Positions 28,800-37,587 of a stretch of 64,000 nt of DNA are shown here, one piece after another. The notes under the pieces are model-generated. The model saw only the letters and a program-made list of their open reading frames with translations, searched no databases and had not been told where the DNA came from. Source of the stretch: Streptomyces sp. NBC_00223 (lineage in GTDB: Bacteria > Actinomycetota > Actinomycetes > Streptomycetales > Streptomycetaceae); contig NZ_CP108109.1 in NCBI RefSeq assembly GCF_036199905.1, positions 2,961,501 through 3,025,500 on the forward strand, given 5' to 3'. A program made the position numbers and the translations under genes. Each line of letters opens with the position of its first letter. The first letter of the stretch is position 1.

Positions 28800-29705
28800 T
28801 CAGCGCAGCACCGTGGCTCCGGGCGCCGGCGAGCCCGCCGCCCGGGCCGAAGGCCCGAGCGTCGTCGCGATCTTCACCGCCGTGTCCGCGTCGGGCGCGA
28901 GGAACGCGCACGTCGGCCCGGACCCGGACACAAGGCCCGCCAGGGCCCCCGCGTCCGTTCCCGCCGCCAGTGTCCCGGCCAGCCCCGGCCGCAACGACAG
29001 CGCCGCCGACTGAAGATCGTTCGCCAGCGCCCCGGCGAGCGCGTGCGCGTCCCCGTCGGCCAGCGCGGCCAGCAGCTTCGGGTCGGCCACGGGAGGCGGC
29101 ACGTCCGCCACCCCGTCCCCCGCCCCCTGCTCCCGGCGGAGCCGGTCGCACTCCTGGTACACCGCCGGTGTCGACAGCCCGCCGTCGGCCGTGGCGAACA
29201 CCCAGTGGAAGTTCCCGCCCACCTCGATCGGGGTGAGCCGCTCCCCGCGCCCGAGGCCGAGCGCCGCTCCCCCGACCAGGCTGAACGGCACGTCGCTGCC
29301 GAGTTCCCCGCAGAGTTCCAGCAGCTCGGGCAGGGGCGTGTGCAGCCCCCACAGCGTGTCGCAGGCCAGCAGCGCCGCCGCGCCGTCCGCGCTGCCGCCC
29401 GCCATGCCCCCGGCGACGGGGATGTCCTTGGCGATGTGCAGATGCACGGCCGGTGCGATGCCGTGCCGCTCGGCGAGCGCGACGGCCGCCCGGGCGGCGA
29501 GGTTCGAGGCGTCGAGCGGCACGGACCCCACGTCACGGCCCTCGGCGGTGATCCGCAGCTCATCGGCCGATGTCGCCGTCACATGGTCGTACAGCCCGAC
29601 GGCCAGAAAGACGTTGGCCAGATCATGGAACCCATCGGATCGTCGCCCACCGACGGCGAGCTGGACATTGACCTTGGCGGGCACACGTACGGTGACGGCG
29701 GTCAC
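28800..29705 (-). CDS. ispE: 4-diphosphocytidyl-2-C-methyl-D-erythritol kinase
   Basis: This 301-residue GHMP kinase starts at the GTG at 29705, with GAGGAG 9 bases upstream. It carries out the ATP-dependent step of the MEP isoprenoid pathway. Motifs are RVPAKVNVQLAVGGRRSDGFH, the ATP loop IPVAGGMAGGSADGAAAL and the C-terminal SGSGPTCAFLA. It follows rsmA on the same strand, the common actinobacterial order. Before the IS insertion the ABC-F gene would have followed directly. Confidence 0.95.
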   Translation of the reverse strand: MTAVTVRVPAKVNVQLAVGGRRSDGFHDLANVFLAVGLYDHVTATSADELRITAEGRDVGSVPLDASNLAARAAVALAERHGIAPAVHLHIAKDIPVAGGMAGGSADGAAALLACDTLWGLHTPLPELLELCGELGSDVPFSLVGGAALGLGRGERLTPIEVGGNFHWVFATADGGLSTPAVYQECDRLRREQGAGDGVADVPPPVADPKLLAALADGDAHALAGALANDLQSAALSLRPGLAGTLAAGTDAGALAGLVSGSGPTCAFLAPDADTAVKIATTLGPSARAAGSPAPGATVLR

Positions 29706-29819
29706 GGGCGGAAACTCCTCAGTCGGTACGACAGTAAGGCGATCGGCGAAACGGCGGGCGATACGGCGGAACAACGCGTTCAACGGACAACAGCATGGAA
29801 CGACGACCCAAAAAGACGG

Positions 29820-30680
29820 CTAAGCCGGCTTGTGCTCGGCGATGGCGGCGAACTCCTCGACGGTCAGCGCCTCGCCCCGAGCCTGCGGCGAGACCCCGGC
29901 GGCGACCAGCGCGGCCTCCGCCGCCGCCGCGGAGCCGGCCCACCCGGCCAGCGCCGCCCGCAGCGTCTTGCGCCGCTGCGCGAAGGCCGCGTCCACCGCC
30001 GCGAACACCTCCTGGCGGGTCGCCGTCGTCCGGGGCGGATCGTGCCGTACGAGCGAGACCAGGCCGGAGTCCACGTTCGGCGCGGGCCAGAAGACGCTGC
30101 GCCCGATCGCGCCGGCCCGCTTCACCTCGGCGTACCAGTTCGCCTTCACCGACGGCACCCCGTACACCTTGTTGCCCGGCTTCGCGGCGAGCCGGTCGGC
30201 GACCTCGGACTGCACCATGACGAGGGTGCGCTCGATGCTCGGGAAGGTCGCGAGCATGTGCAGCAGCACCGGCACGGCCACGTTGTACGGCAGATTCGCG
30301 ACCAGGGCGGTGGGCGGCGGCCCGGGCAGCTCGGCGACCTGCATCGCGTCGCTGTGCACGAGCGCGAAACGTTCCGCCCGCCCCGGCATCCGGGCGGCCA
30401 CGGTCGCGGGCAGCGCGGCGGCCAGCGTGTCGTCGATCTCGATCGCGGTGACCCGGTCGGCCGCCTCGAGCAGCGCCAGCGTCAGCGACCCGAGTCCGGG
30501 CCCGACCTCGACCACGGTGTCCGCGGGCCGCACCCCGGCGGTGCGCACGATCCGCCGCACGGTGTTCGCGTCGATGACGAAGTTCTGGCCGCGCTGCTTG
30601 GTGGGGCGTACACCCAGCGCCGCGGCCAGCTCGCGGATGTCGGCCGGTCCGAGCAGGGCGTCGGGGTCTGTCGTACTCAC
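29820..30680 (-). CDS. rsmA: 16S rRNA dimethyladenosine transferase
   Basis: This 286-residue enzyme (KsgA) starts at the GTG at 30680. It dimethylates two adjacent adenines near the 3' end of 16S rRNA during 30S maturation. Motifs are [18 protein letters not shown], motif [26 protein letters not shown] and the catalytic [11 protein letters not shown]. The C-terminal domain includes [12 protein letters not shown]. It lies 32 bases after tatD on the same strand. Confidence 0.96.
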   Translation of the reverse strand: MSTTDPDALLGPADIRELAAALGVRPTKQRGQNFVIDANTVRRIVRTAGVRPADTVVEVGPGLGSLTLALLEAADRVTAIEIDDTLAAALPATVAARMPGRAERFALVHSDAMQVAELPGPPPTALVANLPYNVAVPVLLHMLATFPSIERTLVMVQSEVADRLAAKPGNKVYGVPSVKANWYAEVKRAGAIGRSVFWPAPNVDSGLVSLVRHDPPRTTATRQEVFAAVDAAFAQRRKTLRAALAGWAGSAAAAEAALVAAGVSPQARGEALTVEEFAAIAEHKPA

Positions 30681-30712
30681 AACCGCAAGAGTACGGGGCC
30701 GCCGCGGGGCCC

Positions 30713-31666
30713 TCAGTACGCGAACGCCCTCGCGGTGTTCGCCGCGATCGCCGCGGCGAGGGTGTCCTCGTCCACGGCCCGGGCCGCGGCCATCGCCCGC
30801 ACCGTGAGCGGGATGAGATAGGGCGCGTTCGGACGGCCCCGGTACGGGACGGGCGTGAGGAAGGGCGCGTCGGTCTCCACCAGCAGCCGGTCCAGCGGCG
30901 CCACGGCCACGGCGTCCCGCAGATTCTGCGCCGACTTGTAACTGACCGTGCCCGCGAAGGACAGGTAGTAACCCTGCTCGGCGCACTTCGCGGCCATGGC
31001 CGCGTCCCCGGAGAAGCAGTGGAAGACGACCGTGTCGGGGGCGCCCTCCTCGTCCAGGATCCGCAGCACGTCGTCGTGGGCCTCCCGGTCGTGGATCACC
31101 AGAGCCTTCCCGTACCGCTTGGCGATCTCGATGTGACGGCGGAAGGAGTACTGCTGGGCGGCCACGCCCTCGGGGCCCGTACGGAAGTAGTCGAGGCCGG
31201 TCTCGCCGACGCCGCGGACCTGAGGAAGCGCGGCCAGTTCGGCGATCGCCTCCAGGGCCGCGTCCAGGGCTGCCGTTCCGCCCGCCTCGCGCTCGCCCTG
31301 CCGGGACCAGTCTCCCTCGGGTTCGCCGTGCACGATGCGGGGCGCTTCGTTGGGGTGCAGGGCCACCGTCGCCCAGATGTCGTCGTGGGCGGCCGCCGTC
31401 TCCGCCGCCCAGCGCGAACCCTTGAGGTCGCAGCCGACCTGGATCAGCGTGCCGACACCCACCGCCGCGGCCCGCGCGAGCGCGTCGGCGACCGTACCGG
31501 ACTGCATGTCCAGGTGGGTGTGCGAGTCGGCGACCGCGACCCGCAGCGGTTCCGGCGCGGGCGGGGCCGTGTTCCTGTCGTTCTTGCCGTCCTGGCCGTC
31601 CTGGCCGTCCTTGCCGTCCTGGCCGTTCTTGCCGTCCTTACGGGCCCGGTCCTTGTTCGTCGCCAT
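30713..31666 (-). CDS. tatD: TatD-family metal-dependent DNase
   Basis: This 317-residue hydrolase starts at the ATG at 31666; another in-frame ATG lies 9 bases upstream. The TIM-barrel metal motifs are DSHTHLD near residue 50, [26 protein letters not shown] and [10 protein letters not shown]. Before the barrel is an unusual hydrophilic segment of short repeats ([18 protein letters not shown], about residues 10-30) encoded by a degenerate tandem repeat. Known relatives are 3'-5' DNases. It sits in the rsmI-tatD-rsmA-ispE run. Confidence 0.92.
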   Translation of the reverse strand: MATNKDRARKDGKNGQDGKDGQDGQDGKNDRNTAPPAPEPLRVAVADSHTHLDMQSGTVADALARAAAVGVGTLIQVGCDLKGSRWAAETAAAHDDIWATVALHPNEAPRIVHGEPEGDWSRQGEREAGGTAALDAALEAIAELAALPQVRGVGETGLDYFRTGPEGVAAQQYSFRRHIEIAKRYGKALVIHDREAHDDVLRILDEEGAPDTVVFHCFSGDAAMAAKCAEQGYYLSFAGTVSYKSAQNLRDAVAVAPLDRLLVETDAPFLTPVPYRGRPNAPYLIPLTVRAMAAARAVDEDTLAAAIAANTARAFAY

Positions 31667-31674
31667 GATCCGCA

Positions 31675-31776
31675 TCCTAAGGACGCGAAACGGCCCTTGG
31701 GGACGGGCGGCGGCCGCACATGGACCCGAAGGCCCACGTCCTAAGGACGCGAACCGGACCCTATGACGCGAACCGG
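31675..31776. repeat. Three copies of a CCTAAGGACGCGAACCGG-type repeat
   Basis: Copies lie at 31675-31693 (TCCTAAGGACGCGAAACGG), 31739-31757 (TCCTAAGGACGCGAACCGG) and 31759-31776 (CCCTATGACGCGAACCGG), filling the gap between rsmI and tatD. Related copies are at 56945-56982 and 59105-59121. Confidence 0.7.
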
Positions 31777-31779
31777 CCC

Positions 31780-32640
31780 TCAGACAGCGCCGTGCTTGGC
31801 CGCCACCACGGCGTCGAACACATCCCGCTTCGGCACCCCGGCGGCCGCCGCCACCGCCGCGATCGCCTCCTTGCGGCGCTCCCCGGCCGCCTCCCTGGCG
31901 GCGACCCGCCGGACCAGCTCGGCCGGCTCCAGATCGGCGGGCCCCGGCGCGGGGGCGCCCTCCACCACGACGGTGATCTCGCCGCGTACCCCGAGCGCCG
32001 CCCACTGCGCCAGCTCCTCCAGCGGGCCCCTGCGCACTTCCTCGTACGTCTTGGTGAGCTCCCGGCAGACCGCGGCCCGCCGGTCGGGGCCGAACGCCTC
32101 GGCCATCGCGGCCAGGGTGTCGTCGATGCGGTGCGGGGCCTCGAAGTACACCAGGGTGCGCCGGTCCGCCGCGACCTCCTTGAGCCGGGCCAGCCGCTCC
32201 CCCGCCTTGCGCGGCAGGAAGCCCTCGAAGCAGAAGCGGTCCACCGGCAGCCCTGACACGGCCAGCGCGGTCAGCACGGCGGACGGGCCGGGCACCGCCG
32301 TGACCCGGATACCGCGCTCCACGGCCGCGGCGACCAGCCGGTAGCCCGGGTCGGACACGGACGGCATGCCCGCGTCCGTCACCAGGACGACCCGGGCGCC
32401 GCCCTCCAGGGCCGTCACGAGTTCCGGGGTGCGGGCCGACTCGTTGCCCTCGAAGTACGACACGACGCGGCCGGTCGTCTCCACGTCGAGGGCCTGGGTC
32501 AGCCGGCGCAGCCGCCGGGTGTCCTCGGCGGCGACGATGTCCGCGCCGCGCAGCTCCGCGCAGAGGCGCGGGGGGGCGTCGTCGGGGTCGCCGATGGGAG
32601 TGCCGGCCAGTACGAGGACGCCTGCGGCTGAGCTGTTCAC
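31780..32640 (-). CDS. rsmI: 16S rRNA (cytidine-2'-O)-methyltransferase
   Basis: This 286-residue tetrapyrrole-methylase-fold protein starts at the GTG at 32640. It 2'-O-methylates a cytidine of 16S rRNA. Typical segments are LAGTPIGDPDDAPPR, VAAEDTRRLRRL, VVLVTDAGMPSVSDPGYRLV, AVPGPSAVLTALAVSGLP and the family-typical FFEAPHRI equivalent VYFEAPHRIDDTL. The C-terminal domain includes KRDVFDAVV. It is divergent from pmt. Confidence 0.94.
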   Translation of the reverse strand: MNSSAAGVLVLAGTPIGDPDDAPPRLCAELRGADIVAAEDTRRLRRLTQALDVETTGRVVSYFEGNESARTPELVTALEGGARVVLVTDAGMPSVSDPGYRLVAAAVERGIRVTAVPGPSAVLTALAVSGLPVDRFCFEGFLPRKAGERLARLKEVAADRRTLVYFEAPHRIDDTLAAMAEAFGPDRRAAVCRELTKTYEEVRRGPLEELAQWAALGVRGEITVVVEGAPAPGPADLEPAELVRRVAAREAAGERRKEAIAAVAAAAGVPKRDVFDAVVAAKHGAV

Positions 32641-32849
32641 GACGACAGTTTCCCACCCGTCCGCCCCTCGCCGTCCCCCGCCGGGCGCGCGCGGACCGCG
32701 CTCGCACCCCGGGGAGCGGACCGGGCCCGAGCGGCGTACCGGACGCGACGGAGGCTGGTACGGCGGGCGGAGTGGAAAGTTGTGACACGGAATACCGGAC
32801 AAAAACACCTCGCCGTCGCACACCACATGGCAATCACAGACCCTTTCCC

Positions 32850-32855
32850 TACGAT
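32850..32855 (+). promoter_or_regulatory. -10 box placing the pmt start at its GTG (leaderless)
   Basis: TACGAT ends 6 bases before the GTG start of pmt, the spacing typical of leaderless actinobacterial mRNAs. There is no ribosome site before the GTG. The -35 region is weak. Confidence 0.5.
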
Positions 32856-32861
32856 GGCCCG

Positions 32862-34586
32862 GTGACGAGTGAGACCGCGACGCAGGACCGGCCCGACGAG
32901 GACGTCCGGGCCGAGGCGGAGCCGAGCGCATGGGCGCGACGGCTCCGCAGGTTCGGGTATGCGGAGCGGCCGCATACAGACACCCGGGAGCGCCTGGTCC
33001 CGCCCTTCCCCGAACCGGGGACCCGGATGTGGGAGGTGCTGGGCCTCAGTCCCGGCATGGCCCACCGGGTGGCCAGGTGGATGGGCTGGCTCGGCCCCCT
33101 GCTCGTCGCCACCTTCGCGGGAGCGATCCGCTTCTGGCACCTGGGCAACCCGCGCGAGGTCGTCTTCGACGAGACGTACTACGCCAAGGACGCCTGGTCC
33201 CTGCTGAAGCTGGGCTACGAGGGCACCTGGCCCGACGGCAAGGTCGTCAACCCCCAGCTGCTGGCCCACCCCCAGGTGATCCCGCTCTCCGACGCCCCCG
33301 GCTATGTCGTCCACCCGCCGGCCGGCAAGTGGGTGATCGCGGTCGGCGAGTGGATGTTCGGCCTGAACCCCTTCGGCTGGCGCTTCATGATGGCGCTGCT
33401 CGGCACGCTGTCCGTGCTGATGCTGTGCCGTATCGGGCGCCGGATGTTCCGCTCGACGGCGCTCGGCTGCGTGGCGGGCACGCTGATGGCGGCGGACGGC
33501 CTGCACTACGTGATGAGCCGGATCGCCCTGCTCGACCTGGTCATCATGTTCTTCGCGCTTGCCGCGTTCGGCTGTCTGCTGGTCGACCGGGACTGGTCAC
33601 GGGCCAGACTGGCCGCGGCGCTGCCGGTGGACGACGACGGCTTCGCGGGCCCCGACCATCACACCGGCTCCCGCAAGGGCATGGGCTGGCGTCCCTGGCG
33701 GATCGCGGCGGCCGTCTTCCTGGGCCTGGCCGCGGCGAGCAAGTGGAACGGCCTGTACTTCCTGGCCTTCTTCATCGTGCTGACCCTCGCCTGGGACATC
33801 GGTTCGCGCCGTCTGGCGGGGGCCAAGCACCCGCGGCTGGCGATGCTGCGCAAGGACTTCGGCTGGTCACTGCTGACGATGATCCCCGGCGCCCTGGTGA
33901 CGTATCTGCTGACCTGGACCGGCTGGTTCATGTCGAGCAACGGCTACGGCCGCACCTGGGCCAACGGCCGCGGCGGCACCTGGTCGTGGATTCCGGCCCC
34001 GATCCGCAGCCTGTGGCACTACGAGTACCAGGTCTACCAATTCAACGTGGGCCTGCACACCCCGCACCCGTACCAGTCCAACCCGTGGAGCTGGATGGTG
34101 CTCGGCCGGCCGGTCTCGTACTACTTCGAGTCGCCGAAGAACGGTGAGGACGGCTGCCACACCGCGAGCGGCTGTTCGCGGGAGATTCTGGCGCTGGGCA
34201 CCCCGCTGCTGTGGTGGTCGGCGTGTTTCGCGCTGCTGTATCTGCTGTACCGGTGGGTGATGCGCCGCGACTGGCGGGCGGGCGCGATCCTGTGCGCGGC
34301 CGGCGCCGGTTATCTGCCGTGGTTCCATTACCAGGACCGTACGATCTTCTACTTCTACGCGGTCGCCTTCGTCCCCTACCTGTGTCTCGCGGTGGCGATG
34401 ATGGTCGGCGCTTTCCTCGGCCCACCCGGGTCGACCGAGGGCCGCCGGATGTGGGGCGCGGTGGGCGCGGGCACCCTGGTTCTGCTCATCATCTGGAATT
34501 TCATCTATTTCTTCCCGATCTACACAGGTATGACGATCCCCTATTCCGGCTGGCAGGCCAGAATGTGGTTCGACTCCTGGATCTGA
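32862..34586 (+). CDS. pmt: Protein O-mannosyltransferase (Pmt)
   Basis: This 574-residue GT39 membrane protein starts at the GTG at 32862. It transfers mannose from polyprenyl-phosphate-mannose to Ser/Thr of exported proteins. The catalytic acidic pair lies in the first outer loop (REVVFDETYYAKDAW). A dozen or so hydrophobic segments follow, with conserved RFMMALLGTLSVLM, ADGLHYVMSRIALLD and SKWNGLYFLAFF. The C-terminal domain ends in PIYTGMTIPYSGWQARMW. In Streptomyces this enzyme glycosylates lipoproteins and the phage phiC31 receptor. It is a single gene followed by the PBP gene. Confidence 0.95.
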   Translation: MTSETATQDRPDEDVRAEAEPSAWARRLRRFGYAERPHTDTRERLVPPFPEPGTRMWEVLGLSPGMAHRVARWMGWLGPLLVATFAGAIRFWHLGNPREVVFDETYYAKDAWSLLKLGYEGTWPDGKVVNPQLLAHPQVIPLSDAPGYVVHPPAGKWVIAVGEWMFGLNPFGWRFMMALLGTLSVLMLCRIGRRMFRSTALGCVAGTLMAADGLHYVMSRIALLDLVIMFFALAAFGCLLVDRDWSRARLAAALPVDDDGFAGPDHHTGSRKGMGWRPWRIAAAVFLGLAAASKWNGLYFLAFFIVLTLAWDIGSRRLAGAKHPRLAMLRKDFGWSLLTMIPGALVTYLLTWTGWFMSSNGYGRTWANGRGGTWSWIPAPIRSLWHYEYQVYQFNVGLHTPHPYQSNPWSWMVLGRPVSYYFESPKNGEDGCHTASGCSREILALGTPLLWWSACFALLYLLYRWVMRRDWRAGAILCAAGAGYLPWFHYQDRTIFYFYAVAFVPYLCLAVAMMVGAFLGPPGSTEGRRMWGAVGAGTLVLLIIWNFIYFFPIYTGMTIPYSGWQARMWFDSWI

Positions 34587-34676
34587 CCAGGTAGAGGGCT
34601 TTCCGGATCGTATGGTTTCAGTACGAGTCCGTTAACCGATCGAGACCTTGGTCCACAGGCTCCTCCCGTAGGGTGC

Positions 34677-34703
34677 TTGAGCGCGTTCCCTGAACGCGTT
34701 CAA
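34677..34703. promoter_or_regulatory. 27-base palindrome directly before the PBP ribosome site
   Basis: TTGA-G-CGCGTTC-CCT-GAACGCG-T-TCAA has two perfect arm blocks (7 and 4 bases) and one mismatched pair. It lies 1 base before the GGGGAGGGG ribosome site (34705-34713). A possible promoter (TTGGTC at 34648, TAGGGT at 34669) puts the start site inside it. It could be an operator or a leader hairpin. Confidence 0.6.
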
Positions 34704-34721
34704 TGGGGAGGGGTGGGACCG

Positions 34722-36371
34722 GTGCCCATGGCACGGGGAATCAAGATCGGCATCATCGGGGCGGTGTTCGCCGGAATGCTGGGCGTCGCCGGTTACGGCG
34801 CCTACAACATCTACTCGTCGCTGGACGGCGCCGGAGGCGGTGGCAGCGGAGGAAGCGGCGGCTCGGCACAGAGCGTCGCCACCCCCGTCAACACCGCGCC
34901 GCCGAGCCTGAAGGAGGTCACCGACACCGCGGAGGACTTCCTGACCGCCTGGTCGTCGGGCGACACGGCGGGCGCCGCCAAGCTGACCGACTCCCCCCGG
35001 ACCGCGACGGCCGCCCTCGCCGGGTACAAGGACCAGGCCCATGTGACGAAGGTGGACATCACCCCCGGCACGCCGGCCGACACCCGGGTGCCGTTCACCG
35101 TCCGGGCCACCGTCACGTACAAGGACATCACCCAGCCGTGGTCGTACGCGTCCTCGCTGAAGGTCGTGCGCGGCTCCGACGGCAAGCCGGCCGTCCAGTG
35201 GGCGCCCTCCGTGCTCCACCCCGACCTCCAGGCGGGCGACACGCTGATCACCGGCCCGGCGAAGTCCCCCGACGTGGACGTCATCGACCGCGACGGCAAG
35301 GTGATGGACCCGGCCAAGTACCCCTCGCTGACCCAGATCTTCGCCTATCTGCGCGGCCACTACGCGGCCGGACTGCACGCGGGCACCCCAGGCGTCGAGA
35401 CGTACATAGAAAACGCGGACGACGAGCAGACCAAGACCCTGGACGTGCTGCGCAAGGGCGTCAACGCCAAGCTCAGGACGACGCTGGACGCCGGCATCCA
35501 GGCGGCGGCCGAGAAGGCGGTGAAGACGGAGGCCAGTTCCGGGGTGACCGCGCTCGACACCCTGACCGGCGGCATCCTGGCCGTCGCCTTCAACCCCGCC
35601 ACCGGCCAGAACCTCGCCCTTCAGGCCAACGAGGCACCGGGCTCGACCTTCAAGATCGTGACGGCGACCGCGCTGCTCAACAAGGGCCTGACCCCGCAGA
35701 CCCACTCGCAGTGCGTCAGCGGCTACGCCCGCCCGATGGGCAAGCCCTACACCAACGTCACCCGGGACAACCTCGACGCCACCCTGGAGTGGGACTTCGC
35801 CCAGTCCTGCAACACCGGCTTCATCCGCCTGGCGGACAACATCGGCCCCACCACCCTGGCCGACACCGCCGGCCGCTACTACGGCCTCGGCTCGACCTGG
35901 TACGTCGGCACGCCCACCAGCGACGGCCAGATACCCGGCGGCACCGGTGACGAGCTGACCTCGGAGATGATCGGCCAGGGCCAGGTGCTGATGACCACGC
36001 TCAACATGGCCTCGGTCTCCGCCACCGTCCGCAACGGACAGTTCCACCAGCCGTCGATCCTCCAGGACTCCAGCGTCATCGAGAAGCGCACCGCCATCAG
36101 CACCTCGCCGCTGCCCCCCGGTGTGCAGAGCGGCCTCCAGCAGATGATGCGCGCGACCGTCACCGGCGGCACCGCCTACGCGACCATGCACACCTTCGGC
36201 GGCGTCGTCGGCGCGAAGACCGGCTCGGCCGAGGAGAACCAGGGCCAGCCCAACGGCTGGTTCACCGCCTACCACGACCATGTGGCGGCGGCCGCCCTGG
36301 TCATGAGCGGCGGCCACGGCGGCGACTCCGCGGGCCCGATCGTCGCCTCGGTCCTGCGCGCCGGATCGTGA
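34722..36371 (+). CDS. Class B penicillin-binding protein with MecA_N-type domain
   Basis: This 549-residue protein starts at the GTG at 34722, 8 bases after GGGGAGGGG. An N-terminal membrane anchor (IGIIGAVFAGMLGVAGYGAY) is followed by a Gly/Ser linker and an NTF2-like MecA_N domain (about 60-170, TAEDFLTAWSSGDTAGAAKLT). The transpeptidase domain has SxxK in APGSTFKIV (about 307), SxN in QSCNTGF (about 363) and KTG in GAKTGSAEE (about 500). It crosslinks peptidoglycan. Streptomyces has several such enzymes; which one forms septa or spores cannot be said. A long palindrome in its leader suggests specific control. Confidence 0.92.
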   Translation: MPMARGIKIGIIGAVFAGMLGVAGYGAYNIYSSLDGAGGGGSGGSGGSAQSVATPVNTAPPSLKEVTDTAEDFLTAWSSGDTAGAAKLTDSPRTATAALAGYKDQAHVTKVDITPGTPADTRVPFTVRATVTYKDITQPWSYASSLKVVRGSDGKPAVQWAPSVLHPDLQAGDTLITGPAKSPDVDVIDRDGKVMDPAKYPSLTQIFAYLRGHYAAGLHAGTPGVETYIENADDEQTKTLDVLRKGVNAKLRTTLDAGIQAAAEKAVKTEASSGVTALDTLTGGILAVAFNPATGQNLALQANEAPGSTFKIVTATALLNKGLTPQTHSQCVSGYARPMGKPYTNVTRDNLDATLEWDFAQSCNTGFIRLADNIGPTTLADTAGRYYGLGSTWYVGTPTSDGQIPGGTGDELTSEMIGQGQVLMTTLNMASVSATVRNGQFHQPSILQDSSVIEKRTAISTSPLPPGVQSGLQQMMRATVTGGTAYATMHTFGGVVGAKTGSAEENQGQPNGWFTAYHDHVAAAALVMSGGHGGDSAGPIVASVLRAGS

Positions 36372-36452
36372 ACGCGGGCGGGACCGGCCGCGGTTCCGCG
36401 GACGGGACCGCGCGCGGAAGCGGAGCCGCGCCGATGCCGCACGCGGCTGCTG

Positions 36453-36755
36453 ATGCTCCAGGGGCTGGCCGTCCCGCTGGTCGCGGTCACGGACAGGCGC
36501 GGTGAACTCCTCACTCGGCTAAGGCCGGTGGCGCTGCGCGGACTGCTCGGCGGGGCACTGTCGATCATCGCCTACGGGCTGGTGCTGGGGGCGCAGACGC
36601 GGGCCGATCTCGCGCCGGTCGCCGCTCTGCGGGAGACCTCGATCATCGCGGGCGCGGCCATCGGCGCGCTCTTCTTCAAGGAGCGCTTCGGCCGGCCCCG
36701 GCTGGTGGCGGCCGCCGTGGTGGTCACCGGCATCGGGCTGATGCTGCACGCCGGT
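36453..36755 (+). pseudogene. Remnant of an EamA/DMT-family transporter (C-terminal third only)
   Basis: About 100 residues resemble the end of the second EamA repeat: RLRPVALRGLLGGALSIIAY, LVLGAQTRADLAPVAALRET, IGALFFKERFGRPRLVAAAV and VTGIGLML. The family needs 8-10 helices and about 280 residues, so the first two thirds are missing. No stop follows LMLHAG; the frame runs on into the antisense of the next gene, so the original end is also lost. The preceding 80 bases show no transporter coding. Confidence 0.7.
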
Positions 36756-36776
36756 CGAGTCCGCGCCGAGCGGCTC

Positions 36777-37583
36777 TCAGCGCGCGTCGAGCGGCCCCCG
36801 GTGCGCGTCGAGCGCGTCGGTGAAGCCCTGGTTGCTGCCGAGGATGCCGCCGTCGACCGGGAGGGTGACGCCGGTGATCCAGGCCGCGTCCATGGAGGCG
36901 AGGAAGGTGACGGCGGCCGCGATGTCGGAGGGTTCGCCGATCCGGCCGAGCGGGTAGGCGCCCGCCGCCGCGTCGAGCACGTCCTCGCGGCCCGCCCAGG
37001 CGGGGGTGCGGATGGTGCCGGGCGCCACCAGGTTGACGCGGACTCCGCCGGGCGCCGCCTGCACGGCCAGCGTGCGGGTCAGCGAGATCAGTCCGGCCTT
37101 GGCGGCGCTGTAGGAGTGGTTGCCGAAGTACGAGAGCCCGTTGACCGACCCGATGTTGACGATCGCGCCGCGCCTGTCCGGGGCGGCGGCCAGATACGGC
37201 AGCGCGGCGCGCGAGCAGCGCATGGCTCCGGTCAGTGTGATGTCGAGGTCGAGGTGCCAGTCCGCGTCGGACTCCCCGGTGAAGTCCACATGGTGCTCGC
37301 TGCACGAGTAGGCGTTGTTGACCAGGACGTCCAGGGTGCCGAAGAGGTCCACCGCGTGCGCGACCGCCGCGTCGACGGACGTACGGTCGGCGACATCGCA
37401 GCGCACCGCCTCGGCGCGCCCCCCGTCCGCCCTGATCGCGGCGGCCGTACGGCCGGCGGCCTCCTCGTTCACATCGGCGATCAGCACGTTCGCGCCCTCT
37501 GCCGCGAACCGCCTGGCCGTCGCCTCACCGATCCCGCGGGCCGCACCCGTCACCACCACGCCGTACGTGCCGAAGCGTCCCAT
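36777..37583 (-). CDS. Short-chain dehydrogenase/reductase (SDR)
   Basis: This 268-residue classical SDR starts at an ATG 4 bases after the serine hydrolase stop. The cofactor loop is VVVTGAARGIGEATA, with ADVNEEAA suggesting NAD(H) preference. The NNAYS and catalytic Ser (NIGSVNGLSYFG) and Tyr/Lys (YSAAKAG) are intact, and PVDGGILG closes the fold. It is the second gene of a pair. The substrate is unknown. Confidence 0.9.
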   Translation of the reverse strand: MGRFGTYGVVVTGAARGIGEATARRFAAEGANVLIADVNEEAAGRTAAAIRADGGRAEAVRCDVADRTSVDAAVAHAVDLFGTLDVLVNNAYSCSEHHVDFTGESDADWHLDLDITLTGAMRCSRAALPYLAAAPDRRGAIVNIGSVNGLSYFGNHSYSAAKAGLISLTRTLAVQAAPGGVRVNLVAPGTIRTPAWAGREDVLDAAAGAYPLGRIGEPSDIAAAVTFLASMDAAWITGVTLPVDGGILGSNQGFTDALDAHRGPLDAR

Positions 37584-37587
37584 CGGG

